Source: Candidatus Omnitrophota bacterium (GTDB lineage: Bacteria > Omnitrophota > Gorgyraeia > S143-82). From it: a stretch of DNA of 11,049 nucleotides. The DNA lies in contig JALVWL010000125.1 in assembly GCA_027034965.1 (NCBI GenBank), positions 1-11,049 on the forward strand, given 5' to 3'. The translations under genes and the position numbers were made by a program. The notes beneath the pieces are model-generated. The model saw only the letters and a list, made by a program, of their open reading frames with translations, was not told where the DNA came from and searched no databases. Shown one piece after another: positions 1 to 7,300 of the stretch (its first letter is position 1; every line of letters begins with the position of its first letter).

Positions 1-1761
1 ATATCGAGGTTTACCTTTCCAGGCAGTTCACTGGATGGAGTTATGGCCTCTGAGAGGCGGGGTAAGTTTAGTATAAAGGGGCTTTATGGCCAGATTACGA
101 ATACCTGGAATTACATTCCATTGATAGAGAACGAGACAGGAGATGTATATGGCCTATCGGTTGGCTATAATGGATTTTACTTCAATTATGCCTATTTGGA
201 TGAGAATGGAGCTCGGGATGGCTCAAGTAGGTTTTCAAATGAGGCCTATTCATTTTACATAAGCAGGCCACTGGGCAAAAGTTGGGCTGTAGAGTCTGAG
301 ATAGGTACGGATAAGGACTCCTGGGCAGGGGTATTGGATCTGAATGGCAGGTTAGGTAAGTGGGATGTCAGTCTGAATTTCAGGGATGTGGAGGCAGATT
401 ACCTGACTCTGACTGGTACGCCTGCCTATTCTGGCGAGATTGGCTCCAGGCTGACCCTCTCCCGTGCATTTGACAGAGGACTCCAGATAACCACATATCT
501 AGACGTGTATCGGGATAGAAAATATCCGAATCCAGATAAACCCCACCGTTTGAATATAGATTATTCCTTTATGTGGGGCAGGTATCTGGATAATAACTCT
601 TATGGGTGGGAGTTTGATTTGATAGACCATACGGGTACTGTGGGGCCATATAGCTCCTACACGCTGAGCGGATTTTATTCGAGGAGTTTCCACTTCCTGG
701 ATAGGGATTTCTACTGGAGGGCGGATCTATCCCATACCCTTAATAAGGATAAGGCCCTTGACAGGGAGTATATCGTGGACAGGGCCTCTTCGCGCCTGTC
801 TGCTAGTGTGGTCAAAGATTTTCTCAGCGCCTATGTGTCGTCGGATGTAGGGCGGGTAGAGGATAAAGAGGAAGATAAGGTCAGGTATCCTGTGAGGCTG
901 GAGGCGGGATTGAATGCCAGGGTAACGAGCAAGGACTCGCGCCTTGAGTGGACAGGGCATTCCTCTTATAGGTGGGAGACGAATGGTTCGGGTGCCTATA
1001 ACTTTGTTTCGGATAGGGACCTGCTCTACCTGAGTAGTAAGCTAGAATATCGATTGAGCAACGATAAGTACCTATATTTGCAAGGGGGATTTAGGCGTTA
1101 TTTCCCAAAGGATGGCAGTGACTACTCTGAGGCCGAGATATACGCGGGTGTGAAGTGGTACTGGGATACTGGATTGAATCTCCTTCCGAAAACATTTGTA
1201 TATGGATATGTATATGAAGATGAGAATGGTAACGGTAGGATGGATAAGGGTGAAAGTGGGATCCCTAATGTGGGTCTATCCTGTGGAGGAAAGACAGCCC
1301 GTACGAATGCCGATGGCCGGTATGAGATAGGCTGGGTGAAGAAGGCTTCTGCGTATCTTGAGCTGAATGTCAATGACCTGCCGACGGGGATGCTGCCAAA
1401 GGAGGATAAGGTGATGGTCGATACAGTGGCTGTTAAAAGGTTACGCAAGGATTTTGCAGTGAACTATATTACAGGGATAAAAGGATATGTATTTATAGAC
1501 GAGGATGGCGATGGCCGCCTGGGTACCTCTGACATACCGCTTGGCGATGTACGTGTCTGCATCGGGAATGAATGCAGGTACACCGATTCAAGAGGGATGT
1601 TTTTGTTCTCTAACCTGAATCCGGGTGATTATACCATTTCCCTTGACCTTTCATCTATTCCAGAGGATAGTCTGCCCTTTGGCAAACCAGAACAGAAGAT
1701 ATCCCTTGCAAAGGGCGTTCAGAGGCAGGTCTATCTGCCGCTGAAGAAGATTGGGAAGTAG
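1..1761 (+). CDS. Outer-membrane beta-barrel-like protein with two C-terminal SdrD-B-like Ig domains (5' truncated); candidate pilus usher
   Basis: The frame is open from base 1, so the Met codon at 43 is probably internal and the gene begins upstream of the window; 586 residues are visible. Bases 1 to about 1190 encode alternating polar/aromatic strands with short turns, rich in Tyr, Trp, Gly and Asp, as in outer-membrane barrels. The last barrel-like strand is AEIYAGVKWYWDTG. Two Ig-like modules follow (about 1189-1470 and 1474-1755). Each opens with G-Y-V-(Y/F), then an EF-hand-like loop: DENGNGRMDKGE at 1219-1254 and DEDGDGRLGTSD at 1498-1533. The second ends in the typical NLNPGDYTISLD pattern. 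SdrD-B domains are known to bind calcium in such loops. Three cysteines (1282, 1558, 1573) all lie in the Ig modules. A barrel with C-terminal beta-sandwich domains, next to subunit-like genes, would suit a fimbrial usher of the alternate (CooC/TcfC-like) type. The diagnostic N-terminal and plug domains are outside the window, so a porin-like or other surface barrel remains possible. Confidence 0.75.
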   Translation: MSRFTFPGSSLDGVMASERRGKFSIKGLYGQITNTWNYIPLIENETGDVYGLSVGYNGFYFNYAYLDENGARDGSSRFSNEAYSFYISRPLGKSWAVESEIGTDKDSWAGVLDLNGRLGKWDVSLNFRDVEADYLTLTGTPAYSGEIGSRLTLSRAFDRGLQITTYLDVYRDRKYPNPDKPHRLNIDYSFMWGRYLDNNSYGWEFDLIDHTGTVGPYSSYTLSGFYSRSFHFLDRDFYWRADLSHTLNKDKALDREYIVDRASSRLSASVVKDFLSAYVSSDVGRVEDKEEDKVRYPVRLEAGLNARVTSKDSRLEWTGHSSYRWETNGSGAYNFVSDRDLLYLSSKLEYRLSNDKYLYLQGGFRRYFPKDGSDYSEAEIYAGVKWYWDTGLNLLPKTFVYGYVYEDENGNGRMDKGESGIPNVGLSCGGKTARTNADGRYEIGWVKKASAYLELNVNDLPTGMLPKEDKVMVDTVAVKRLRKDFAVNYITGIKGYVFIDEDGDGRLGTSDIPLGDVRVCIGNECRYTDSRGMFLFSNLNPGDYTISLDLSSIPEDSLPFGKPEQKISLAKGVQRQVYLPLKKIGK

Positions 1762-1767
1762 TTTTTT

Positions 1768-1783
1768 GGGATAAATCCCTTTT
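1768..1783 (+). terminator. Weak hairpin with T tract after the barrel gene
   Basis: GGGA-TAAA-TCCC, with one further possible T-A pair, is followed directly by TTTTCT and sits 7 bases after the stop codon. The stem is only four to five pairs, so termination would be partial at best and read-through into the GH26 gene is plausible. Confidence 0.3.
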
Positions 1784-1787
1784 CTAG

Positions 1788-1859
1788 TTGACACCATATC
1801 TTTTGATTTATTAAAAGATTTTATAACTATTTGCTTTTATTGCTTGTTTGTGATAAACT
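1788..1859 (+). promoter_or_regulatory. Candidate sigma70-like promoter elements for the GH26-pilin unit
   Basis: An exact TTGACA lies at 1788-1793, but the hexamer 17 bases on (TTAAAA, 1811-1816) is a poor -10. A second possibility is TTGCTT (1831-1836), 17 bases, then TAAACT (1854-1859); this -10 hexamer is identical to the one in the better candidate at 4256-4261. The organism's promoter consensus is unknown, so this is tentative. Confidence 0.25.
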
Positions 1860-1874
1860 TATAACGATAAGATA

Positions 1875-1880
1875 GAGAGG
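1875..1880 (+). promoter_or_regulatory. Ribosome binding site of the GH26 gene
   Basis: GAGAGG lies 7 bases before ATG 1888, an acceptable but imperfect Shine-Dalgarno match. It supports this start, which also gives an intact signal peptide. Confidence 0.5.
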
Positions 1881-1887
1881 CAATTTT

Positions 1888-3417
1888 ATGTTTAAAAAAG
1901 GCCCTATGGGCTTAAACAGGTTGTGTTTGTGGTTTGCAGGTATTCCTGTTCTGGTGGGCCTCTTAGTAATCTTGTCATACAGACCTGCCTTTGGGGAGGC
2001 GGACCTCGGCGTATTTTTGGGGGTAAACTATCCATCCAAGGATGATGTAAGGGATTTTGAGGATATGATAGGCAGACATGTGGGCTCTGTACTTGTGTAC
2101 CGAGCCATCTCTCCGATTAATTCCGATCGGGTTGGGGTTGATTCCTGGAATAATATACGTTACCACGATGGTTATGATACACATACTACACTGCATCTTG
2201 TCTTAGAACCCTGGGTAGGGCTTAGCGATATTGTTAAGGGTGTTTATGACGGCGAGATCAGCGACTATGCCGATGCGGTAGCCGATTGGGGAGAGCCGGT
2301 GCGTATTCGGTTCGGCCACGAGATGGTCCAGGACGATGATCCCTCGACAGAGGGCTGGTATTCCTGGCAGGACAGGCCTGAGGAGTACAAGGCAGCATTT
2401 GCCTATGTGCATAATCTATTTGTCGAACATGGGGCAGATAATGCCGAGTTTGTGTGGGCACCCAATCATCACCTTGCAGATTTTTCTATCCTTTCGAAGT
2501 ATTATCCGGGCAAGGAGTATGTGGATTGGATAGGAATGGACGGTTGGGGATACCCTGATACGGATTTTGATGCGGTGTTTAAAGAATTGTACGATGTAAT
2601 AGTTGAGCATCCTGAATTCTTTGGGAATAAGCCGATTATGCTGGCTGAGTTTGCGGCAATGGAGGGGGATTATAAGGCGGCCTGGATACAGGAGGCTTTT
2701 AATAAGATAAAAAACGAATACGATAAGATCTCAGCGGTCTACTGGTTCAATGTAAAAAAGGAACACGATTGGCGGGTTGAATCTTCTCAAGAGTCTCTGG
2801 AGGCCTTTAAGGAGGCCGTAAAGGATGCCTATTTTAGGGGACATAGGATTGGGAGTTCTGGAAGCGGATCTAGTAGTTCAAATGGGGGGCATGAAGGAGA
2901 GGGGCCTGTTTATTCAAAGACAATTGATATCAGTGTGGATATCCCTGAACAGAATGAGATAAAGGTGGTTATTTCCAGGGTAAATGTCTCCACAAATGAC
3001 TGGGAAAGGCGTTCTGAGATAGACTTTGGGAACCTTCGTTTCGATGAGACCAGGCATATTTTTGTCTCGAATTGCTATTATGTTGTAGATGTTGGCATTG
3101 TCTCTAATCACGGAGAATGGATGGTCTCACACGAGATCACCCCTATATTGGGACCTCAGGGTGCTTCTCTAGATAGGAATGTGAGTGTTGTCTTTGCCAG
3201 TATGGAGGGCGGAAGAGAGAAGGTATTGGGGCGTTATCTGTATAAGGACAGCAGGAGGTCTTTTCATGGCTCAGAGATAAGGGAGCGTTGGCTTAGGATA
3301 TATTACGGCATATCGATGGGTATTGATATAGCGGGTGTTGGTGTAGAACCTATCACGACGAATAAACCTGCGGGTCAGTATTCGGGTACGATATCGATAG
3401 TCTTAGTGGCAAGGTAA
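1888..3417 (+). CDS. Secreted GH26 glycoside hydrolase fused to a C-terminal pilin-like/surface-fibre domain
   Basis: 509 residues. A signal peptide spans residues 1-36 (hydrophobic 12-30, cleavage probably after A-F-G). A GH26 domain follows at about 39-315. GH26 covers retaining beta-mannanases and related endo-glycanases. Its marks are RFGHEM with acid/base Glu145 after His144, FVWAPN (188-193), DWIGMDGWGY (213-222), KPIMLAEFAA with nucleophile Glu254, and AVYWFNVKKEHDW (283-295). Residues 321-340 form a Gly/Ser-rich linker. Residues 342-509 form a beta-domain that aligns end to end with the product of the next gene. Shared marks are DFG-L, Y-(V/F)-VDVG, G-x-W-x-x-x-H-x-IT, WLRIYYGI and KPAG-Y-GT. 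An N-terminal active domain plus a C-terminal subunit domain is the layout of two-domain fimbrial tip proteins, so I infer an enzyme displayed on a surface fibre. Simple anchoring of a mannanase through this domain is the alternative. Substrate is unproven; after HEM the usual Asn is Val and the following loop is longer than usual. Confidence 0.9.
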   Translation: MFKKGPMGLNRLCLWFAGIPVLVGLLVILSYRPAFGEADLGVFLGVNYPSKDDVRDFEDMIGRHVGSVLVYRAISPINSDRVGVDSWNNIRYHDGYDTHTTLHLVLEPWVGLSDIVKGVYDGEISDYADAVADWGEPVRIRFGHEMVQDDDPSTEGWYSWQDRPEEYKAAFAYVHNLFVEHGADNAEFVWAPNHHLADFSILSKYYPGKEYVDWIGMDGWGYPDTDFDAVFKELYDVIVEHPEFFGNKPIMLAEFAAMEGDYKAAWIQEAFNKIKNEYDKISAVYWFNVKKEHDWRVESSQESLEAFKEAVKDAYFRGHRIGSSGSGSSSSNGGHEGEGPVYSKTIDISVDIPEQNEIKVVISRVNVSTNDWERRSEIDFGNLRFDETRHIFVSNCYYVVDVGIVSNHGEWMVSHEITPILGPQGASLDRNVSVVFASMEGGREKVLGRYLYKDSRRSFHGSEIRERWLRIYYGISMGIDIAGVGVEPITTNKPAGQYSGTISIVLVAR

Positions 3418-4031
3418 AACAAAGGAGGTGTAAGATGAAACGAACGTTAGCAGCAGCACTTGTGGGCGTCTTCCTGTGGGCGGGAGTTGGTCTGGCTGGT
3501 AATCAGGAGACGATTACGATCAAGGCACATATCCCCCAGCAACAGGGGATGAATGTCACTGTCTCCAAGATAACACCTGGTGCAGGGCCACATGGCGATG
3601 ACCTCTGGACGCATGTATCTACTATGGATTTTGGCACGCTTTCCTATGATTCTGAGTTCAATATCTTCAAGTCTTCGGTATACTTTGCAGTGGATGTGGG
3701 TGTGACTGCAAATACTGGTTCCTGGAATATAACACACACGATTACTTCAGTGGTTAATCAAAATAATTCCAGTGCAAACTTGAACAAAAACATAAATGTG
3801 ATATTTGTCTCTCAACACGGGGATACCTATTCTAGGCAGATAGCAAAGTATGCCTATGGGAGTTCCAATAACGTGAAGATTAGCAAGAATCAGGTCGGGG
3901 AAGGCAACTGGCTGAGGATATACTATGGAATTGCTACTGGCAAGAACGATGCACCAGGAGTTGACCCTATTACTGCAGACAAACCGGCCGGGCATTATGC
4001 AGGTACGGTAACCCTTACTTTGACGACTAAT
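2914..4031 (+). repeat. Tandem paralogous beta-domain, once as a fusion partner and once as a stand-alone protein
   Basis: The copy at 2914-3414 (end of the GH26 protein) and the copy at 3507-4031 (the small protein) share order and motifs along their whole length. Examples are WLRIYYGI at 3289-3312 and 3909-3932, and PIT-x(3)-KPAG-x-Y-x-GT near both C-termini. The DNA is also visibly related around these motifs. I infer an old tandem duplication with divergence. Confidence 0.85.
3421..3430 (+). promoter_or_regulatory. Strong ribosome binding site of the pilin-like gene
   Basis: AAAGGAGGTG is an almost perfect anti-16S complement, with GGAGG 6 bases before ATG 3435. It is clearly stronger than the GAGAGG site of the gene upstream in the same unit, implying more of the small subunit than of the GH26 protein. 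Confidence 0.8.
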
Positions 4032-4034
4032 TAG
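3435..4034 (+). CDS. Secreted pilin-like / surface-fibre subunit
   Basis: 199 residues. The N-terminus is a classical signal peptide (MKR, hydrophobic 4-20, cleavage probably after G-L-A at residue 21). The mature chain starts NQETITIKAHIP, an alternating hydrophobic strand, and ends YAGTVTLTLTTN. Both ends resemble fimbrial subunits of the chaperone-usher type, where the final strand commonly reads G-T-V-T-L/V. The body is predicted all-beta, Asn/Thr/Ser-rich, and has no cysteine at all. It is a full-length homologue of the C-terminal domain of the GH26 protein, which lies 17 bases upstream and is surely cotranscribed. Size, export signal, strong ribosome binding site and position last before a terminator suit a major structural subunit. 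I do not recognise a named family, so pilin assignment is by pattern and context. A soluble carbohydrate-binding or scaffold protein is the main alternative. Confidence 0.8.
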   Translation: MKRTLAAALVGVFLWAGVGLAGNQETITIKAHIPQQQGMNVTVSKITPGAGPHGDDLWTHVSTMDFGTLSYDSEFNIFKSSVYFAVDVGVTANTGSWNITHTITSVVNQNNSSANLNKNINVIFVSQHGDTYSRQIAKYAYGSSNNVKISKNQVGEGNWLRIYYGIATGKNDAPGVDPITADKPAGHYAGTVTLTLTTN

Positions 4035-4053
4035 TCCTGTAGGATCTGCAATT

Positions 4054-4086
4054 AGGGAGAAGGGATGAGAGTATCCCTTTCTCCCT
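4054..4086 (+). terminator. Rho-independent-like terminator of the GH26/pilin-like unit
   Basis: The left arm AGGGAGAAGGGAT (4054-4066) pairs with ATCCCTTTCTCCCT (4073-4086), leaving one bulged T and a 6-base loop. That gives 13 pairs, starting 20 bases after the stop codon. The tail TTCCTTTAACCTTT is T-rich but interrupted, so termination is likely but not a textbook case. Confidence 0.75.
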
Positions 4087-4232
4087 TCCTTTAACCTTTA
4101 ATAAGTCGAGGTTTTGAGTTCTGCTTGCCAAACATTAATCTATTTAAATAATGTATTTGTAACTTTTTGATGTAAAAGAAGATACGTTTTTCATGGATTG
4201 AGAATATCATTTAAAATAAGTTAATAAACTTT

Positions 4233-4261
4233 TTGACAAAGTGCATGTTTTGGTTTAAACT
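4233..4261 (+). promoter_or_regulatory. Candidate sigma70-like promoter for the giant gene
   Basis: An exact TTGACA (4233-4238), a 17-base spacer and TAAACT (4256-4261, four of six consensus positions). It sits after the terminator in AT-rich DNA and would give a leader of about 90 bases before ATG 4358. Confidence 0.45.
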
Positions 4262-4357
4262 TTTTATGGTAAGTAGGTATAGATAAATCCGTTATATGTT
4301 TTGTATATAAAGTGCTTGTAACATATTGGGATATCTCTAGATAGTGTTATAGATATT

Positions 4358-7300
4358 ATGTATAGCAGAGAAAATATTAGAACAAAGAAGACACTCAGAC
4401 CATGGAGGAAGTTTTTATTAATATTGCTTGTAATATGTTTTATTGCCAATGACCTTGCCTATGCGAATCCTTTATTGCTTTCCCCTGGCAGTAATCTAAA
4501 TATAGGTCCCAGGATATTTACTGGTAGCAACTTTTCTTACAAGAATACCTGTGCATCGTTTGTGTTGTCTAAGTTTTTGAGGGTAAAAGAGGATGTGCTT
4601 GCGCAAGAGTTGGAATATCTGGATCGGCTTCAAGGTGATGAGGACCCTGAGACAGTATTGGCTCAATCCCTAGGGGGGCTGGCAAAGAGGTATGATATCT
4701 CTTCTTCCTTGGTGAAGGTGATAGATAAAGAGGGCTTTTTGAGGCGGGCCAGGGACTTCGTTCCGTTTATTGCCCACTTTTCGTATGAACACTATGTCTA
4801 TGTGATAAATGCCAAGAATGGATTTGTTTATTATCTGGATCATCTTGGAAGACATAGGGTTACAATTGAAGAATTTTCCACTCTCTGGACAGGGATAGCG
4901 GTGTTGCGTGGGATATCAGAGGATGGATTAAAAGTAAAGGCTAAAGGGGGGAGGGAATATAGGAGATTTATACGGCGTGCCAGGCCTGATGATTTTCTAG
5001 ACCCAGATGATTTCTTACCTGGAATGTCCCTGGATGATGTCTTTTTGTCTTCGGTTCTTAGCATTGGTACGGCTGCACTTGGTTCGTTTTTCTCGCCGCT
5101 TCAGGGAGCCAGTTTCAGTGAGTCCTTTGCGATGAATTATGCTGCAGGTAGCATGGGTAATATGGTTGGTTCTGCCCTTCAGCTGGCTGGTGTGAATCCC
5201 GAGTTTGTGCAGCTGGGATCAATGGTAACCAGCGCTGCATTTTCTACTGGGCTATATGGCTCAACTGGCAAAAGCCTTACCTATATGGGCAAGGAATTTG
5301 CCTTTTCAGGGGGATTAAAGGGTTTTGGGCAGGGTTTTGCCCTTGGCGCACTAAAGGGGACGATAAATGGTGGTATTGCGGTTGCTATAGAAAACAGCCT
5401 TTTTGATACGAATGACTACAATAATGCCTTTACTAGATATATGGCCAAGGCCGTCTCAGGACTTGGGGGCAGTATTATTGGTTCGGGTATCAGCTCTTCT
5501 CTTATTACGGGTACGAATTTATTTGATCATCTTGGGATGCAACAGGTTGGAGTAGTTAGCGATGTCAGCAATTATTCTGGTTCCTTTGCCCAATTTTTGG
5601 GTATAGATAATGTGAAGTTCGATGATATGAGCGCCCTTGATGCGGGCTGGTTTTCATTTAGGGAGGCGTTGTATCAGGCCACACCTACGGCTATATCTAT
5701 AGCCACGACTGGGGCCCTTGCGAAGATTACAGGAAAGGATGAGGTCCTGAATTATACGCAGTACCTTTCTCCCCTTATCTCTCAGCCTATATCAGGTGCT
5801 GTTATGGGTAAGGGTTTCCATATCTCCTGGGACACAGTGAGGTCTTCTGTTACCAATGGAGCGATTGCCTTTGCTGTGGACAGATTGAGTGAGAACTGGG
5901 GGGTAGATAACGAGTTGCATAGGTCTATGTTGAGCTTCCTGGCCGCTGATACTGCCTATGCCCTTGCATCGGGGTTGGGGGCGGCCTTTGATGGCCTAAA
6001 GGAGACGTCTTTTCTGGGAGAATTTGCAAGGCACTCCACTCTTTTGAACCTTATGCACCTACCAGTGGATGCCTTTAAGGGAAATACAATGGCCCGTCTT
6101 GGTGTTATATACGATAATTCCCCTGCATTCAGGGATTATGTCGATAACTCCTTTAATTCTCCTCTCGTTTCTTTTACCAGGCTTGCCGGCAGTCCTTATG
6201 CATCTGAATATGTCTATTCTACGGTGTATATGGATTCCTGGCGGGATTGGGGGCTACTTGATTATCCTTTTGAGGCCAAGAAGGCCAGGGATATATATGG
6301 TGAGGAGTGGAAGGATAAGTCCCTGCTCTACGGTTTTAGATCCTATGCCTTTAAAAGGCAGTCTCAGCTCCTCCAATCGGCAGCGGTCTCTGGATTTTCT
6401 GGTGGATTGGAGTGGACTGGTATGGGAGGAATATTTGGAATAGGTTCAAGAAAGTTTGAAAGGATTAAGCCCGGGGATACGGATCTGGTTGTTGAGACCT
6501 ATATGCCGAAGGGCTCTGAAGTGATGGCCTTTCATCCCTTGTTTGTAGACGGCAGGGATTGGGATATCAGGTACAGGATGAATGGGGTGTTTAATGAGAA
6601 GACAGGACGTTATGCCTTCTCTGAGATGGATCTGTCGGGAAGATTAACGGGTATGGATGTAAAGACAGGTGAGCTTGAGGCAAAAGAGTTCGGGATAATA
6701 GATGCGGTCAATGCCATCCATAGCTATGATAAGGTTGCAAGGTTTGAGACGTTTTCCAAAGCGAACAAATTTTGGGCAGGTGCTGTGTATTCTCCAGAGA
6801 CTGATGCACGGGTGAATATGTTTGCCCTTGATAAAGTGCGAGGGATTGGGGTGTTAAATGACGGGTTGTTCTATTCTGCCAACGTATCTTCAGAGAAAGA
6901 GCTTAAGTCTTCTATGAATGCCATCTCTAATCTTGTCGGTCCGATAGGAAGGAAAGACTTTGTCACTGTCACTAATGTCCTGCCTGGATTCTTTGACTAC
7001 AGAAGGCCGTTTTCTGTGTTTGATTTCCATAAGGACTTTGGGCGTGTGATGTTTATAAGGGATATCTCTGAGGATGGGTTGTCCTTCTCCAGGACCTATG
7101 ATGTCGTTGGAGGTATTTCCAGGAGGATGGATTCCTCTGATGTTGAAAGGATTAAGACACTGGCTGTCTTGAAGTCCGCAATGGCGGGCGAGGCAATAAC
7201 TCCATCTTTTGCAAAACAGATGGGTGGGGTTGGTATATCAAGGGATAAAAAGGGATTCTCTATATCTACGCCAGGAGGGGTTATCCAGGTCTCTTATGGG

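Larger units (their letters stand above)
1762..1887. other. AT-rich intergenic region between barrel gene and GH26 gene
   Basis: This 126-base gap holds a small hairpin just after the barrel-gene stop codon, an exact TTGACA, a TAAACT hexamer and the ribosome binding site of the next gene. No small ORF with a convincing start was seen. It could separate two transcription units or only carry an internal promoter. Confidence 0.6.
4035..4357. other. AT-rich intergenic region between the fibre unit and the giant gene
   Basis: This 323-base gap holds the terminator of the upstream unit (4054-4086), then A/T-rich sequence with no convincing coding frame, a promoter candidate at 4233-4261 and a leader of roughly 90 bases. 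A perfect 7-base inverted repeat (ATATGTT 4294-4300, AACATAT 4320-4326) lies in the leader but is AT-only at its core and probably chance. In the frame of the giant gene, TAG at 4274 and 4280 and TAA at 4319 exclude an upstream start. Confidence 0.7.

Noticed and set aside
499..1448. Several minus-strand frames of 64-108 codons opposite the barrel gene
   Set aside because: They lie antisense to a clearly coding frame, have low-complexity translations and no ribosome binding sites or family motifs.
1975..3995. Minus-strand and shifted plus-strand frames inside the GH26 and pilin-like genes, including a plus frame at 2336-2533
   Set aside because: They overlap genes with strong motif support in another frame and show no domain pattern or translation signal.
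4294..4326. Inverted repeat ATATGTT / AACATAT as an operator or riboswitch stem
   Set aside because: Only 7 AT-rich pairs around a 19-base loop, in DNA where such repeats arise often by chance.
4436..4438. Cys27 in the giant protein, and Cys13 of the GH26 protein, as lipoprotein lipobox cysteines
   Set aside because: The residue before each cysteine is Ile or Leu, not Gly/Ala/Ser, and each lies within its hydrophobic core with a better signal peptidase I site downstream.
4264..4449. Minus-strand 61-codon frame across the giant gene's start
   Set aside because: The translation is AT-driven (Ile, Tyr, Lys, Phe rich) and overlaps the signal peptide region of the giant gene; no start signal.
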